A model generated the notes under the pieces. The model was not told the DNA's origin, ran no database searches, and saw only the letters and a program-made list of their open reading frames with translations. The position numbers were made by a program, and so were the translations under genes. DNA of 64,000 nt from the NCBI GenBank assembly GCA_018398805.1, contig JAGFBZ010001926.1:124001-188000 (forward strand), in the 5' to 3' direction. The stretch comes from Hirundichthys speculiger. Lineage: Eukaryota; Chordata; Actinopteri; Beloniformes; Exocoetidae. Shown here piece after piece: positions 34,301-47,700 of this stretch (positions within the stretch are counted from its first letter, which is position 1; each line of letters opens with the position of its first letter).

Positions 34301-37300
34301 CTACTGCCAAGGACATTCAGGGTGACCAGATTTTAAGTGCTCACGTAAAATTAAAAACTGAACCACAGGAGGAGAAACATGGCACAGAGGACAAAGGAGC
34401 TGGGGCCGTACCTGCAAGAAGGCGTGGGAGATCTGCTGTAAAGGCAGCGGCACCGACAGGCCAGACTACTGCCAAAGTTGTGGTTGATGACCAAAAATCA
34501 AAAGATCAAGAACTGACAGGCACTGTGAAGGACCGTGAGTCTTCAGAGCCTAAACTGAATGGAAATAGATTAAAGAAAAAGAAGTCTGTGGAAAGTCAGG
34601 GCTCTGCAGTGAAACTTGTGACTCGTAGGAGCAAACGAGTTACTAACCCGCTGTCTAAAAGTTCCCCAGACATTGCAGCTGAATCCGAAACTCCGAAGAA
34701 AAGTGCTACTGTTCTAGCAGATTCCAAGTCGGAAGTTTCACAAACAGTGGAGGCTAAACCACCAGTGGGAAGAAGAAGACGAAGGCAAAGCAGAAGGCTT
34801 AATAAGGACATTACATTGCCAGAAAATCAAGGTCAATCATCCTTGGAAACCGAGAAATCAACCACAAAACCCACTGACAATTTGTCTTTCAAGAATGAGG
34901 AAATTCGGGTCCCAAGCATTAAGTTGATAAAGATTAGAAACCCTAAATATGATCTACAGGCCAGTGGAAAGACCTCATCTCGAAAGAAAAAGCGGAGAAA
35001 ATATATCTGGACTTTAACATTAGTGAAGAGTGGAAGTCAGACTCCGGGTCCTGGTAATGCTGTCACAGCACCAGCAGAGACTGAGAAGGAAGCGGATCAA
35101 CCTATTCTTTCTGAAACTGGTGTCAAGAAAAATGTAAAGGCGTTGGATAAAAGGTCAAAACTAGATAATACAGCCCCACAAGAGAGTGAAAGCCTGAAGA
35201 GCAATGAGACAGATATACCAAACAAGCCTGACCTGGAAAAGACAGATTTACAAGTAGAAGCTGAAGTAGATCCTTCACTGGAAACACAAGCACAAGAAAT
35301 CACTAAAACAGATTGTGGAAAGGTTGTGCCCCCGCTTCAGATTAAAAAGGTCTCCTCTCCTGGTAAACATAAGAGCTCAAAGCCTTCCTTTTTGATTCAG
35401 CAGGTAAGCCCTGTGTCTGAAAAAAAAGAGGATGTTCCGAAAGATCTAAGTGAAGCTAATGAAGATCAGTCACCGTGTCTGCCTGCAGAAGCCACACCCA
35501 CCAGGAGACTAAGGAGGAGGACATCAAGTCTCGATTCACCACAACAAAAGTCTGTATCCCAGAAACCAGCGACTGAACAGAAACGGAAGCTGAGAAAGGG
35601 TCCACGAGATGAAGATATGTCTCAAGTGCAAGTTGAAGTTTCCTCTCAAGTTACTGCTAAAGATTCCAGCTCACAAGTTCTTCCTGAAAACTCTTGTCAA
35701 GTTTTGGCTGAGGACCAATCACAGGTGACCACTGTAAATTCCTCTGAAGATCTTGACAAGGATACCTCGAAGACTGCTGACGATCCCTCACAGGTGCCAG
35801 CTGAAGATTCCCCACAGAAGGTGGAGAATGAGGTAGAACCACAGAATGAAGAGGCCAAACCATTGCCTGTGCCTTCCAAACCTAGAAAATGTAGGAATAA
35901 TAAACTAAGGAAGAAGAAGTCTATTCAAAAGAAGAAGGCTGTTGTTACTCCTGATACGACTGTCAACACAACTGTTGCAGTTGTAGTTGACTCCACTAGC
36001 ACAGAGCCTGTTCTAAAGGAAGATGCCCAGCCTTTAGTAGTGGAGGCAACTCAGCCTGAAGCAAAAGAGTGCACTCAGCCAGAAACCAAACAGGACACTG
36101 TGTCATTGGAAGAAGAGCAGATACAGCTGCCAGTAAAGGAGGAAACAGATACTCAGTTGATTGATAGTCAACGATCCGTAGTGTCGGAAAGTCAAGCAGA
36201 TGATCTCAAAACGTCAACAAAATCTCACAAAAAATTTAAAAAGAGGCGTAAAAATTTAATTGGCCAGCGTCAGAAACACAGACACAGAGGGAAAGATGGA
36301 AAGTTTGCTCCACTTAACTTATCTGACGGTCAGGGCATTGTTGAGGCAGATGGTGACATTTCCACTTCATTGGCAGCTATAACACCTTCCCCAAGCCCCA
36401 GACTTATTGGCATTCATAAAAAGTACAAAAAGAGACATACTGGTCTTAAGTTGTTTAGGCCCAAAATTCCAAAATCACAATCTAAAATAATTTCCACATT
36501 AATAGAAATGGGACTTGACAAAGAAGGTTTGAAGCAGGAACAAGCAGACATGCCAGTTGATGGAGGACAGCCAGATGTTGTTAATGCTCAGCCCAGTAAG
36601 TCAAAGTTTGTTAAAAACATCAAGCACTTCATTATGCCTGTTGTAAGTGCAAGATCCTCACGAGTCATCAAGACCCCACAAAGATTTATGGATGATGCCG
36701 GGATGTCTATATTGCCACGAAGAAACTCCCCAAAGAAGGGCTCCCAACTCGGTTTTCAGATACGTCCAGGGAAGAGGCGAGATGATGGGGGAGAAAGAGC
36801 TATATCCCCTATCCTCCCAATTGATGACGAGGACATACTGAGTGAAGCTCAGTTGGATGTTGATCTCTTTTCTGCTCAGGACCTTGATGACAGCATTGAT
36901 AGCCTGTTTTCTGATAGAAAAAGTAGCAAAAATGAAAAGAAGAGTTCCCTTCTCAAGAACTCAAGCTTCAAGTGGCCAGAAGAGTCTAGTGAGGATATTT
37001 ATACACTGGATAAAACTCCAGAGAGCAAATGTGAGGATCTGTTTTTATCTACACCAGTGGATAAACCCCCAGAACTATCATCCAACCTTGTGGATGTTCT
37101 GAAAAAGAAAAGTCCACCTAAGTTTAACAAGCCAGCAGCTCACCTCAAGATCTATCAAAAGCTGAAGAAACAGCACTTGGGACTTACCAAAAGCAAAAAC
37201 ACAGCAGAGCTTGATGGTGTGAGTAAACCCGTGCAGCCTTCTGTTGATTTAGCAGAAGGACTTGATGATGAGGTCATGAGCATCAGTCTGAGGCAACGGG

Positions 37301-40300
37301 ATACAAGCACAGAAAAGGACAAGTCCAAGCTCAAGATAGAGGACCTTGATACTCCTGGAGTTGTGAGAAAGGTTTCTGTTTGTGTTCGGACTGTAAACTC
37401 CAAGTCTCTTGAATTACAACAAGGTGAAGAGGAAAATCTGGGAGGGAAAGACACTGCCCAACCTCACTCAGGTAATAGCATTTTTCTTCAAGTAATCATC
37501 CAATTAATGTTAAACAAATTACACTTGATTTATTACTATTGTGATACTATTGTGAAAACCAGACCAAAATTTGACATTGCTTTTTCATTAATAGTGGAGT
37601 TGCCGTCAGTACAGAAGTCAGGCGCAGGTGAAGGTATTCATCTTGGGTCGGTGGAGAAAGGAGCATCTCAAAGAGCACGACTCACTGGTGCAAATAAAAG
37701 AATGTTCAACCTCCTCAGAAAAGCCAAGGTTCAACTCATTAAAATTGACCAGCAGAAACAGATGAAGTCCTCTGGGGTAAAGTCAAAAACCATACGCTTG
37801 TTTCTTTGTCTGTGTAGACATTGGTTCTTATTATAACTTAAATTCCGTGCATTAAACCTGTCACACAAGTTTCTTTGAAATGTTACAAGAAATTGTCTAG
37901 GGGCTGTGTTGATGCTTTGTGTTTGTTGTTAACCTTGCAGCTGTTGTCTGGCCCAACTGGTGCCAGGTCTCACGATATCAGCTCTAAGAGACAAAGGAGG
38001 AAAGAGAGGATGCACCTTCATCCTGATGTTTCAGTCAAGACAGAACCACTTCAAGGACAAGTAAGTGGTCAAATCAATACTCCCGGGGGGAGGAAACATT
38101 GACCCAGTTTGAAATCTTGTTTCGGCTCTGGTTTCATTGAATCCAACAAAAGGCGTCCAGATGAACTGAAATAAATGACCATTCATTTAGATGTGAAGAA
38201 AGTGCAGCGTCCATAAAATCGAACCTTTTTAATTTTGATTTTTTTTCCGTCTCTCAGCCACAGCTAATCTCCCCACTGTGTCAGGAGTTCCGTAGAGCTG
38301 GTGGTCCACGTATCAAGCACGTATGCCGCGCTGCCTCCGTGGTGCTTGGGCAGCCTCGAGCTTTAGTACCAGATGACATTCCCAGACTAAGCGCCTTGCC
38401 ACTGCATGAAAGATCTGGCATTTCTCCATCAGATGTCACGAAAGGTGGTGGTGTTTTTTTTTTTTTTCTTTTTAAACACTCATGGAATTTCTTGTGACTT
38501 GTTTATGTGTGATTATTTGGTGGCAACAGGTAGTGACAGAGTTGTTTTCTGGTTTTACAGTTGTGGAAGTATGTACTTTTGAAATTTTTCAATGTTCCTA
38601 TTGATCAAAGACTTGTTTGATCATCTGTTTTAGCAGAGTGATCGATGAACCTGAGATTGATTATTGTTTATTGCATTGTCAGTCTGTCACTTCATGAAAT
38701 AATTATTTTTGTATAAGTTACTGCTGCTTTGATGTGACCAAGGATGTATTTGTGAAAATGAATAATTTAAAAGTTTTTTTTTTTTTTATCCCATTGGATT
38801 TTTTAATTGACTTGTATTTTTTTTGTAGAAATTGGTTCTCCGTCAGAGTCAGACAGTCCTGAGATATCAGAATTAAAGGTAATCAAGACAAAGAAGCCAT
38901 CAAATTTTGTGAAACGCAAAGGACTCGGGCCGTTTGGCTACCGTTCTCGGAGGTGTGGAGTGTGCAAAGGCTGCAACCACGAGGAAGACTGTGGCAAGTG
39001 CATCAACTGCCTTGACAAACCCAAGTTTGGAGGTCCAAATACCAAGCGTCAATGTTGTGTGTAAGTTAAATTCATTACGTGTTGTTGTGGTTAACAGTTT
39101 AAAGTTCAGAAATAAGATTTTTTTTTTGCGACCAGGTATAAGAGATGTGATCAAATTGAAGAGAGAAAGGCGCGCAGGCTCAGTGGGAGAACAGCACCCA
39201 AAGGTAATAAGTTACCTAAGCATGTAATTGTCATGGTGCTTACTTCTTCTATAACTTGCAGAATCAACAAAAGTTTTTTTTTTGTGTTTGCGTGTTGTGT
39301 TTGTGTCTGGATGTAAGGTGCCTCTAAGCGACGGCGATCATCTTTTAGTGGGGGTCATTCGAGTAATGATGAAGGGAACGAGGGTGCTGTGGACTCACCG
39401 TCAGGTCTCCAGGGTGATGGCCACAGTCCGTCGGTGCGGAAGCAGCCGAAGCGAGTTGTGAAACCCCGTGTCTATTTCGACTTGGTGGACTATGACTCAG
39501 ATCTAGATGATAAAGCTTTCCCCAGCTCTGCCTCACCAGGAAGGAGAAGAAGTGGTGGGTCTCGATACAGTCAAGGTAATGTAACGCTCAGAGATCTTGT
39601 GAGATGGCTGTAGTGTATACACAGCACAAATAATTCCACATAACTTTTTACTTCTAAGAATAAAAAGTCCTGAAAATAAATATTTTTCTCCTGTATTGAA
39701 GACTTTGTGTCACTTGATGGATTCTTAGAAGACACTTCAGATGATGAAGTCAGGCATCGAAAATCCAGTTCGCATCGCGTACCACAGGTTCGACGTAAAC
39801 CTGAAAAGGTGAGTGATCTTTTTTTTTGTCCTTCAAAAACAGGCTCCTTATATGCACATGTTGACATACACAGGAGATTCATGACAGTTTCAGCTTTTTT
39901 TTTCCTCATTTCCTTTTTTTTAACCTGTGAGTTAAAGGTCTATTGAGAGTGACAGACACAAAACAATTTATGAGGCCACTTTTTTGTTAAAGAGATCATA
40001 ACACATTAACACATTCACCCTCATCACGACTTGATGTGCTTAATTTCACTCTATGAAATTGGCAAGTGTTGTGCGAATTTAACTTCAAGTTTTTTGTTGT
40101 CTTCCAGGGTCTTCCACCTCAGGGTCCTTTGGAACAGACTCCTCCCAGTGTCCTGGCTGCCCTGGCCCATGGATTTGAGCAACGAGAGGTTGAATCTTCC
40201 AAACCTACTCATAAAATCAGGGTTGACTTCAAGGTAAGTGCAGAACACTGCAATACATTGTAATTTTTTAACATATATCTTACTGTATATTCCTGTATAT

Positions 40301-43300
40301 GTTGAACAAGCAGTGAATTCATCTGAAATTTCTATTTCCTTTCTTTATTCGATGGAAATATCACACGTTTCACAAACAGTAATTCATTAGTTCAAAAGAG
40401 TTCAAATAGTGCTATGACTTTTTCCCAGTAGAGGGCAGTGTTTGCTTTTAAATCCCCAAAAGGAGCTACTGCTTTATTTGATCAAAATGTTTCAGCCAGT
40501 TCATTCTATACTGCACTTTTAGCCGAGCAACATTTTTAAGACTAAAGAATTTTGCAGTTAAACTTGCCTTTTTATTCAAGAGTTGAAATTTCACCATTTA
40601 GTCACTTAATTTTCTGACCATGAATGAAACAACCACATGACAAAAATGAATTAACGTCTATTGGGCATAGATACAAAGAGTGCTGTCCCTGTTACAGCTG
40701 TCACCAGTCTTATCTGTTGTTGTCTCACTCTCAGGAGGACTGTACTTCGGAGAACCTCTGGAATATGGGTGGCTTAAGTATACTGACCGCTGCTCCTCTC
40801 ATGCCACCCTATGTTTGCTTCCTTTGTGCCAGTAAAGGACAACACGAGGTGACTGCTGAGTTCTTTCTGCTCTGTTTAAATTTCCATCTTCTACATTTGT
40901 AAAGTGTTAACTTATAAGGTTTTATTTACAGTTGTTTCTTCAGATTCAGAGGTTTACATTATTTGAGGACTGCTTTGAAACAAATCCTTTCTTTTTTTGT
41001 GAATGTCTTGTTACAGATGTTGTATTGCCAAGTATGCTGTGAACCCTTTCACCAGTTTTGCCTTGAACCAGCGGAGCGTCCCTCTGAAGAGAACAAGGAA
41101 AATTGGTGCTGCCGACGCTGCAAGTTTTGTCATGTGTGCGGCAGGAAAAATAAGCTCTCAAAGGTATAGACAGTTAAACTGGCTTTTTTTTTTCTTTTTT
41201 CCACAAAACTAATGCACCTATGGGCATCACACCTTTTCTCACATTGCATCCCTCAGCCTTTACTGGAGTGTGAACGATGCCAGAACTGTTATCATCCTTC
41301 CTGTTTGGGACCTAACTATCCAAAACAAAACAAGAAGAGGAAAGCCTGGGTAGGTTTCTCAGAAAACACAAGTTATGTGACTTGAGGATGTTAATACTAG
41401 TTGTGTTCTCCTGGTGAAATGATTTTATTTTTTTTTTTTTTTTGCAGGTTTGTATGACATGCATCAGGTGCAAAAGTTGTGGTGTCACACCAGGGAAGAG
41501 CTGGGACACTGAGTGGAACCATGACAAAGGCCTTTGTCCAGACTGTTCAAAACTCTTTGAACAGGGTCAGGGGAGATTTATTTATCATTTCTTCATCCTC
41601 AGCTTGTTTTTATGATTTCTCTGTCCAGCAACAGGATGTCTGTTGTGGCTAAATTTTGTGATTGCCTCTTTATTTTAGGTAACTACTGTCCAATCTGCTT
41701 CAAGTGTTATGAAGACAATGACTATGACAGTCAGATGATGCAGTGTGGCACTTGCAACCACTGGGTACATGCAAAGTGTGAAGATCTCACAGGTAATTTT
41801 TTTTTTTTTTTTTCACATTTTAGTGCTTTTTAAGACTGGTGATGCATGTTTCTTTGAATGATAAAAGAAATTGATGAGAAAGAAATGTATAGCTGAATTT
41901 CCCATCCTAAATTGCCTCTGAAATGATTTCAGATGAGCTGTATGAGATTCTGTCCAGCTTGCCAGAGAGCGTGGTGTATTCATGTCGGCCATGCAGTGTG
42001 ACCCAGCCAAGTGCCTGGAGAGAGCTTCTTTACATAGAGCTCAGGGCTGGTGTGGAGAAAGTACTAGCCTGCTTACTCTCCTCTACCCTCACCCAGCACC
42101 TTGTAACATGCTCACAGGTAGAAGACTCATTCTCTATTTTAAGTAGATAAATAGGTGACAAATAAGGCAGTCACATAGCATGTCTCTGTTATCGTTATGT
42201 AGAGGAAGTAGGTTTGTTTCTATTCACTGGAAGGAGTTTATCTCCTGCCAGGAACTGATGAAGCACTGAAAATAAACACATTGTACTCAATGTTTTCAGT
42301 GTGAGAAGTTGGCTGACCCTGACAGTGGAGTTGAAGGTCGGCCAGCCTGCGACCTCCGAGCTGTTGGCAAGAAGTTTGATAAAGGTCTTTATACTACACT
42401 GGTGAGTACAGAGCTCATTTTATTATCAACACTGGAATAGTTTGATCTTTCAAACATTTTTCTGGAAAACATTGTTACATTTCCTTGTGCTGGGATGCTG
42501 GCTCAATAACTAATAAAGTTTCTTGAATCTTGAAACTTCTTGAATTTACTAACTTTTATAGATAACATGAATTTCAGTAAAAATAGAGGCTGCCCGAGTA
42601 CTGCGAAATGGTGCTTTTTTTATCTGCTAGGTGAAAATCTGTCCTCTATTAACAGTGAAGTGATGGCGCGTCTATGCAAAGTGTCACTCCACAGTGGAGG
42701 TGGCTCGTCGGTAGAAATCAGGGAAAAGGTTAGGAAAGTTTCTGGAGGTGGAAGAGGCAGCAGGGGTGGAAAATGTAGCACAGTAACAAGCAGTGAAAGC
42801 GGCAGGGGTGGTCAAAATAACGCTGTTAATAGCAGTCATGATGATAATGGCTGGATGTATTTAACAAATGAGGAAGAGCATCACGAGTTGATCAGATAAT
42901 TTGATGAGCCTGTTGGTTATTGTGGAGACAAGGACTTGACAAATGCTAAACACGCTTCCAATCTTTAATTTTGAATGATGAAGTCTGGGACCTTATCACA
43001 GATGAAACTAACATATATGCTTACTAGTTCTTAGGCAGTGAACAGCTAAAACCAAGATCCATATTCTACAAATGGTATGATGTAACTGTCCTGAAGATGT
43101 TTGTGTGCTGGGCTTTGCAATGAACGATGCCACACTGCAGAACTACAGACAATGCTGTCTGGATAGTTATGGACAGATTTGGCAACTGCTTTGATAAAGA
43201 GCAACTGAACTAATACATTTTACTCATGTTAGTTTACTTTCTACTGATTTTCTATGTCATTTATTTTGAGAAAAAAGTAAAAAAAAAAAAAAGATGTTCA

Positions 43301-44697
43301 GAGTTTAGTTTTTGAAAGTTGTAATCCAATATGATGCTGCCCTGTGATGTCACAATATGCAAATTAGATGAGTAAAACTCCCATCATTAACTTTGGATCA
43401 TACTGAATATTTTTCTAATTTACAGTATGCTTTTATCTGTAACAACGTTTAAGCTACAGCCTTTTGAATTCTTGAAATCAGAACTGAACATTTTCTTTAA
43501 AAGGGGTTAAACGCTTTCTGTCTTGTGCAATGTAAGTAAGTGGTAACTTCTTGAATGTGATGTTGCTTACATTCAAGAAGTTACCACTTACTTACATTGC
43601 ACAAGACAGAAATGTAAGTAAGTGGTAACTTCTTGAATGTGCTGTTGCTTAAAATTCTTTAGAACACATTAGTAAAATATGTCAGTCATTGTGTAACAGT
43701 GGATCAAAGTGCAATAAATGACTTGTTCTTGTCATAGGATAATGATGTCAAGCTGTACAGTCCTGTAAAGTAGAAGGCAACACTAAGGTCTGCAGCCCAG
43801 CCAGCTCCAAAAATCTGTTGTTTTTTTTTTTGTTTTTTTAAACAGAAAATGTTCCATGAGGATGTGGTCCAGGTGGTGCGAAAGAGGCTAGAACAAGAGG
43901 AAGATCTTCCAGAGGAGCGAAGACCCACTGCCCTAGCGCGCTCTTACTACTTAAAGGTGAAAGGGTCTGAATTACCGCTGAAATTATTCAGGATCATCTC
44001 TAAATATGTGAATTTGTGTTTTTGTACAAAGTTTTATACATTAATTCAAGTTAGCATCTGTTATTGACTTGATAAAATATATATATACATACATAAAATT
44101 TTTTTTTACTTTACTCTTTAATGCAGCTCATTGAAGAGGTATTCAACTGGTTCAACAGCCAAGACCCAAAAGTGTGGAACCCTTGTACCAAAGACTTGCC
44201 CATGTGAGTAATGGTTATCTTTCACTGATGCATGCAAATATGTATACTTGAAAATTATTTTTACTCATGACAAATGTAAAAGAGAGCACACTTATGAACA
44301 GGTACTCTTTTAGCGTAATATGAGAAACTCCATCTTAATTCTGTATTTATATATGATATGCCTATCTACTTGTGTATACATTGTACATGAAAGTTACACG
44401 AAACATTAGAAATCACAAAACATTTTTAAATTCTTTCTTCTCTTTAGGGGGATGCTGTCCAATAGTGTTCATCCTCCCACAAAAGAGCATGTTTACGCCC
44501 AGTGGCAGGAAAGGGAAGAGCTATCGTCAAGGCCTCCGTTGGGTGTCCTGCAGGATGACACTGGACAAAGTTTAAATATAAAAGAGGAAGATGGGGTTTC
44601 TCTGATATCTGGGGAGGCAACAAGCCGGAATCACTTCAAAACCAGCAGGGCTGTCAAATTCAAAGGTAATACTGGGAGTTCAGAAAAGGTATACGTA

Positions 44698-44732
<35 letters not shown>

Positions 44733-47700
44733 TGTTTTTTTTTTTTTTGTTCCATTTTCTCTGTATTTGTTACTCTATTTTTTTACATATGTACTCTTAC
44801 AGGGAAAAGAGGCAGGCTTTCAAAAGCAGATCTAGACACTGGATGGTCAAAAGATGATGAGAGGCAGTGCTCTTTGTGTCAAAAATATGGAGACCTCAAA
44901 CCTGATGTAAGAAATGCTGTAAACACGGAGCAGGGCTTTTAAACAATGACATACAGCTTTCACTGACTTGGCAATACACTTTTCTATTGTGCTCCACAGG
45001 AAGCTGGTAGGTTATTATACTTGGGCCAGAACGAGTGGGCACATGTCAACTGCTGTTTGTGGTCAGCTGAGGTGTTTGAAGAAGACAATGGTTCTCTGCT
45101 GCATGTACACAGCGCTGTAACAAGAGGACGCTTGATGGTTAGTTCTCTGTTATTCTCATTAATAGATGCACATGAATAATTTCAATAGGAATCTGAATTT
45201 GGTTGATTGCACACCTGTAAATAGAGTCTGGCCAACTGGTGTTGATACTAAGTTCTTGGAAAACTTTTGATGAGTTTGCAAAAACTCACTGACAGGTGTG
45301 AATGCTCACATCAGACTGCTGCTCCTTTATTTTGATTCAATGTTTACATTTTGTTTTTTTCACCCCCATGATTCCCAATATAATTAGCGATGCGAACGCT
45401 GCAATAAGACTGGTGCTACTGTGGGCTGCTGCCTGACATCTTGTCAAAGCAACTACCACTTTATGTGCGCCCGTTCCAGACAGTGTGTGTTCCAGGATGA
45501 TAAAAAAGTCTATTGCTACAAACACCGACATCTCATCAGCGGCAGGGTAAATTTTTATATCTTATTTGATGTTGCATTTATAAATATTTTGCATTTATTT
45601 ATGTTTCATATTCTAACTGAGTTTTCATTGTTGAACAGATGATAACTGGTCAAGAATTTGAAGTGAATCGCAGAGTATATGTGGATTTTGAGGGCATCAG
45701 CCTTCGCAGAAAGTTCTTGACTGGACTGGAACCAGAACTGATCAATGTGATGATTGGTAATTTATTTTCTTTTACTTAGCACCTTGTATTTCTCCCTACT
45801 GGTAATTGCATACATAATGGGGATGGGGATGTTATCAGGAGACATGGCGTTGGGTTTCACAGCTGTGGTGATGATACACAGCTTTACATCTCCGTGTCTC
45901 CTGATGACCTAGAACCAGTTAACATTATTTTAAATTGTATTTTAGATATAACATCATGGATGACAGAGAACTTCTTACAGCTTAACCAGGACAAAACTGA
46001 GGTTTTAATTATCGGTCCTGAAAACAAGAGAGAGATAATTTTATCAAATCTGAATAATTTTAAACCTCATTGTGTGAGAAACCTGGGTGTTCTTTTTGAC
46101 TCTTAACTGGATTTTATTCCACATATTAGAAATATTACAAAAACAGGATTTTGTCATCTTAAAAACATTGCCAGAGTCCGCCCATTACTCCAGAATTCAG
46201 CCTTACATGTGCTGACGAGGACCAGAGGGCGGGAACACATTACACCAGTTTTAAAATCGCTGCATTGGCTCCCTGTGTGTTTCAGGATTGATTTTAAGGT
46301 TCTTTTAGTTGTTTATAAATGTCTTAATGGTCTTTGGCCTTCTGACTTTCTTTTAAATTACGAACCCTCGCGGACCCTGAGGTCCTCTGGTCAGTACCAG
46401 AGTTTGGTTGATCTGAAAGTAAGAACTAAAACTTACGGCGAGGCTTCTTTCCATTATTATGGCCCTCGTCTGTGGAACAGCCTGCCAGAGGACCTCAGGG
46501 CTGCAGACTGTTGATGTTTTAAAAAAGAGGCTCAAGACCTTCCTTTTTAATTTAGCTTTTAACTGAATTTTATTTCATCTCAATTTTTTTTATTTTATTA
46601 TATTTATTTTTTTCATTATTAATATTGTTATTATGTATTATCTATTATATTTATTGATTGATTGGTTTATTTTATTAACTCCTTTATGTTCATTTTTACT
46701 ATTGCTATTTGCCTTAAGGTCCTTTGATATTTGTTCTGAATTTTTATTCAATTTTATTTAATTATTTTCATTTTGTTAATTTCATAATAACGCCAGTGTT
46801 TACCTCAATGGAGATTTTTCATGCTGGGGGCTCTGTCTGCTCTGTCTGGGGGGGCTGTTGCCACAGTGATCACCCTTGTCTGGGTGGGTGGGGTCCTGCA
46901 GTCCAACAACTGTGGTCTGGACCCTGGCCTGCCCTGGGTGGTTGCTGTGGTGATGGCCTCTCTGGATGTGAGTGGGTTGGCTCCTGGGGATGAATAGATC
47001 TCCAAATTATCGTTTCTTCACAGCAGTGCCAAGCCAGATGTTTGGATATTTATTTATTTAAATAGAAGCATTTCATTCTTTTTTCTTTTTTTTAAGAGAC
47101 AGAAAAGAGGGAGTTTTGTTATGTTTTGTGGCACCTGAGGGGCTGGGGTGGGGTAATGGGAAGATGGCTTTGCTTGTATGTTTGTGTTTTTAATTGCTAT
47201 ATAGTATCTTGGGGTGTGATGATGGTATTTTATTATTATTTTTTTTTTATTATTATTATTATTAAAGTAAAGCACTTTGTGTTGCCTGAGGGCATGAAAA
47301 GCGGTCTATAAATAAAGTTTCATTTGATTTGATATAAGCTGGGAATGAAACTAATGATTTACATCTGTTTTGTCTCTACAAAGGCTCCTTACATATTGAC
47401 AAGCTTGGTGTGTTGACTGAACTTTCAGCCAGCAAAGGCAAATTGTTTCCTGTTGGTTTTCAGTAAGTTGCTTTTTCTCTTTTCAGACCTAATTGTATAA
47501 ATCTAAAACATAGAATGAAAAGCAGTTTTGGAAGGAACTCTGATATCTATGTGTGAAATGACAAAATATGGTTATGAATGAACCAAAGGAAATTATATAT
47601 ATAGATGAGGAGAGATGCACTTATTTCATAGCATATTAATTAATTCCATGGGTGTATAACTGCATGCAGTAACTTTTTATTTATTTATTTTTTGTTGTTT

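Noticed and set aside
46805..47005. G-rich stretch inside the LINE, possible CpG island or small gene
   Set aside because: It lies within LINE 3' sequence between the reverse-transcriptase end and the tail, with no start context or exon partners.
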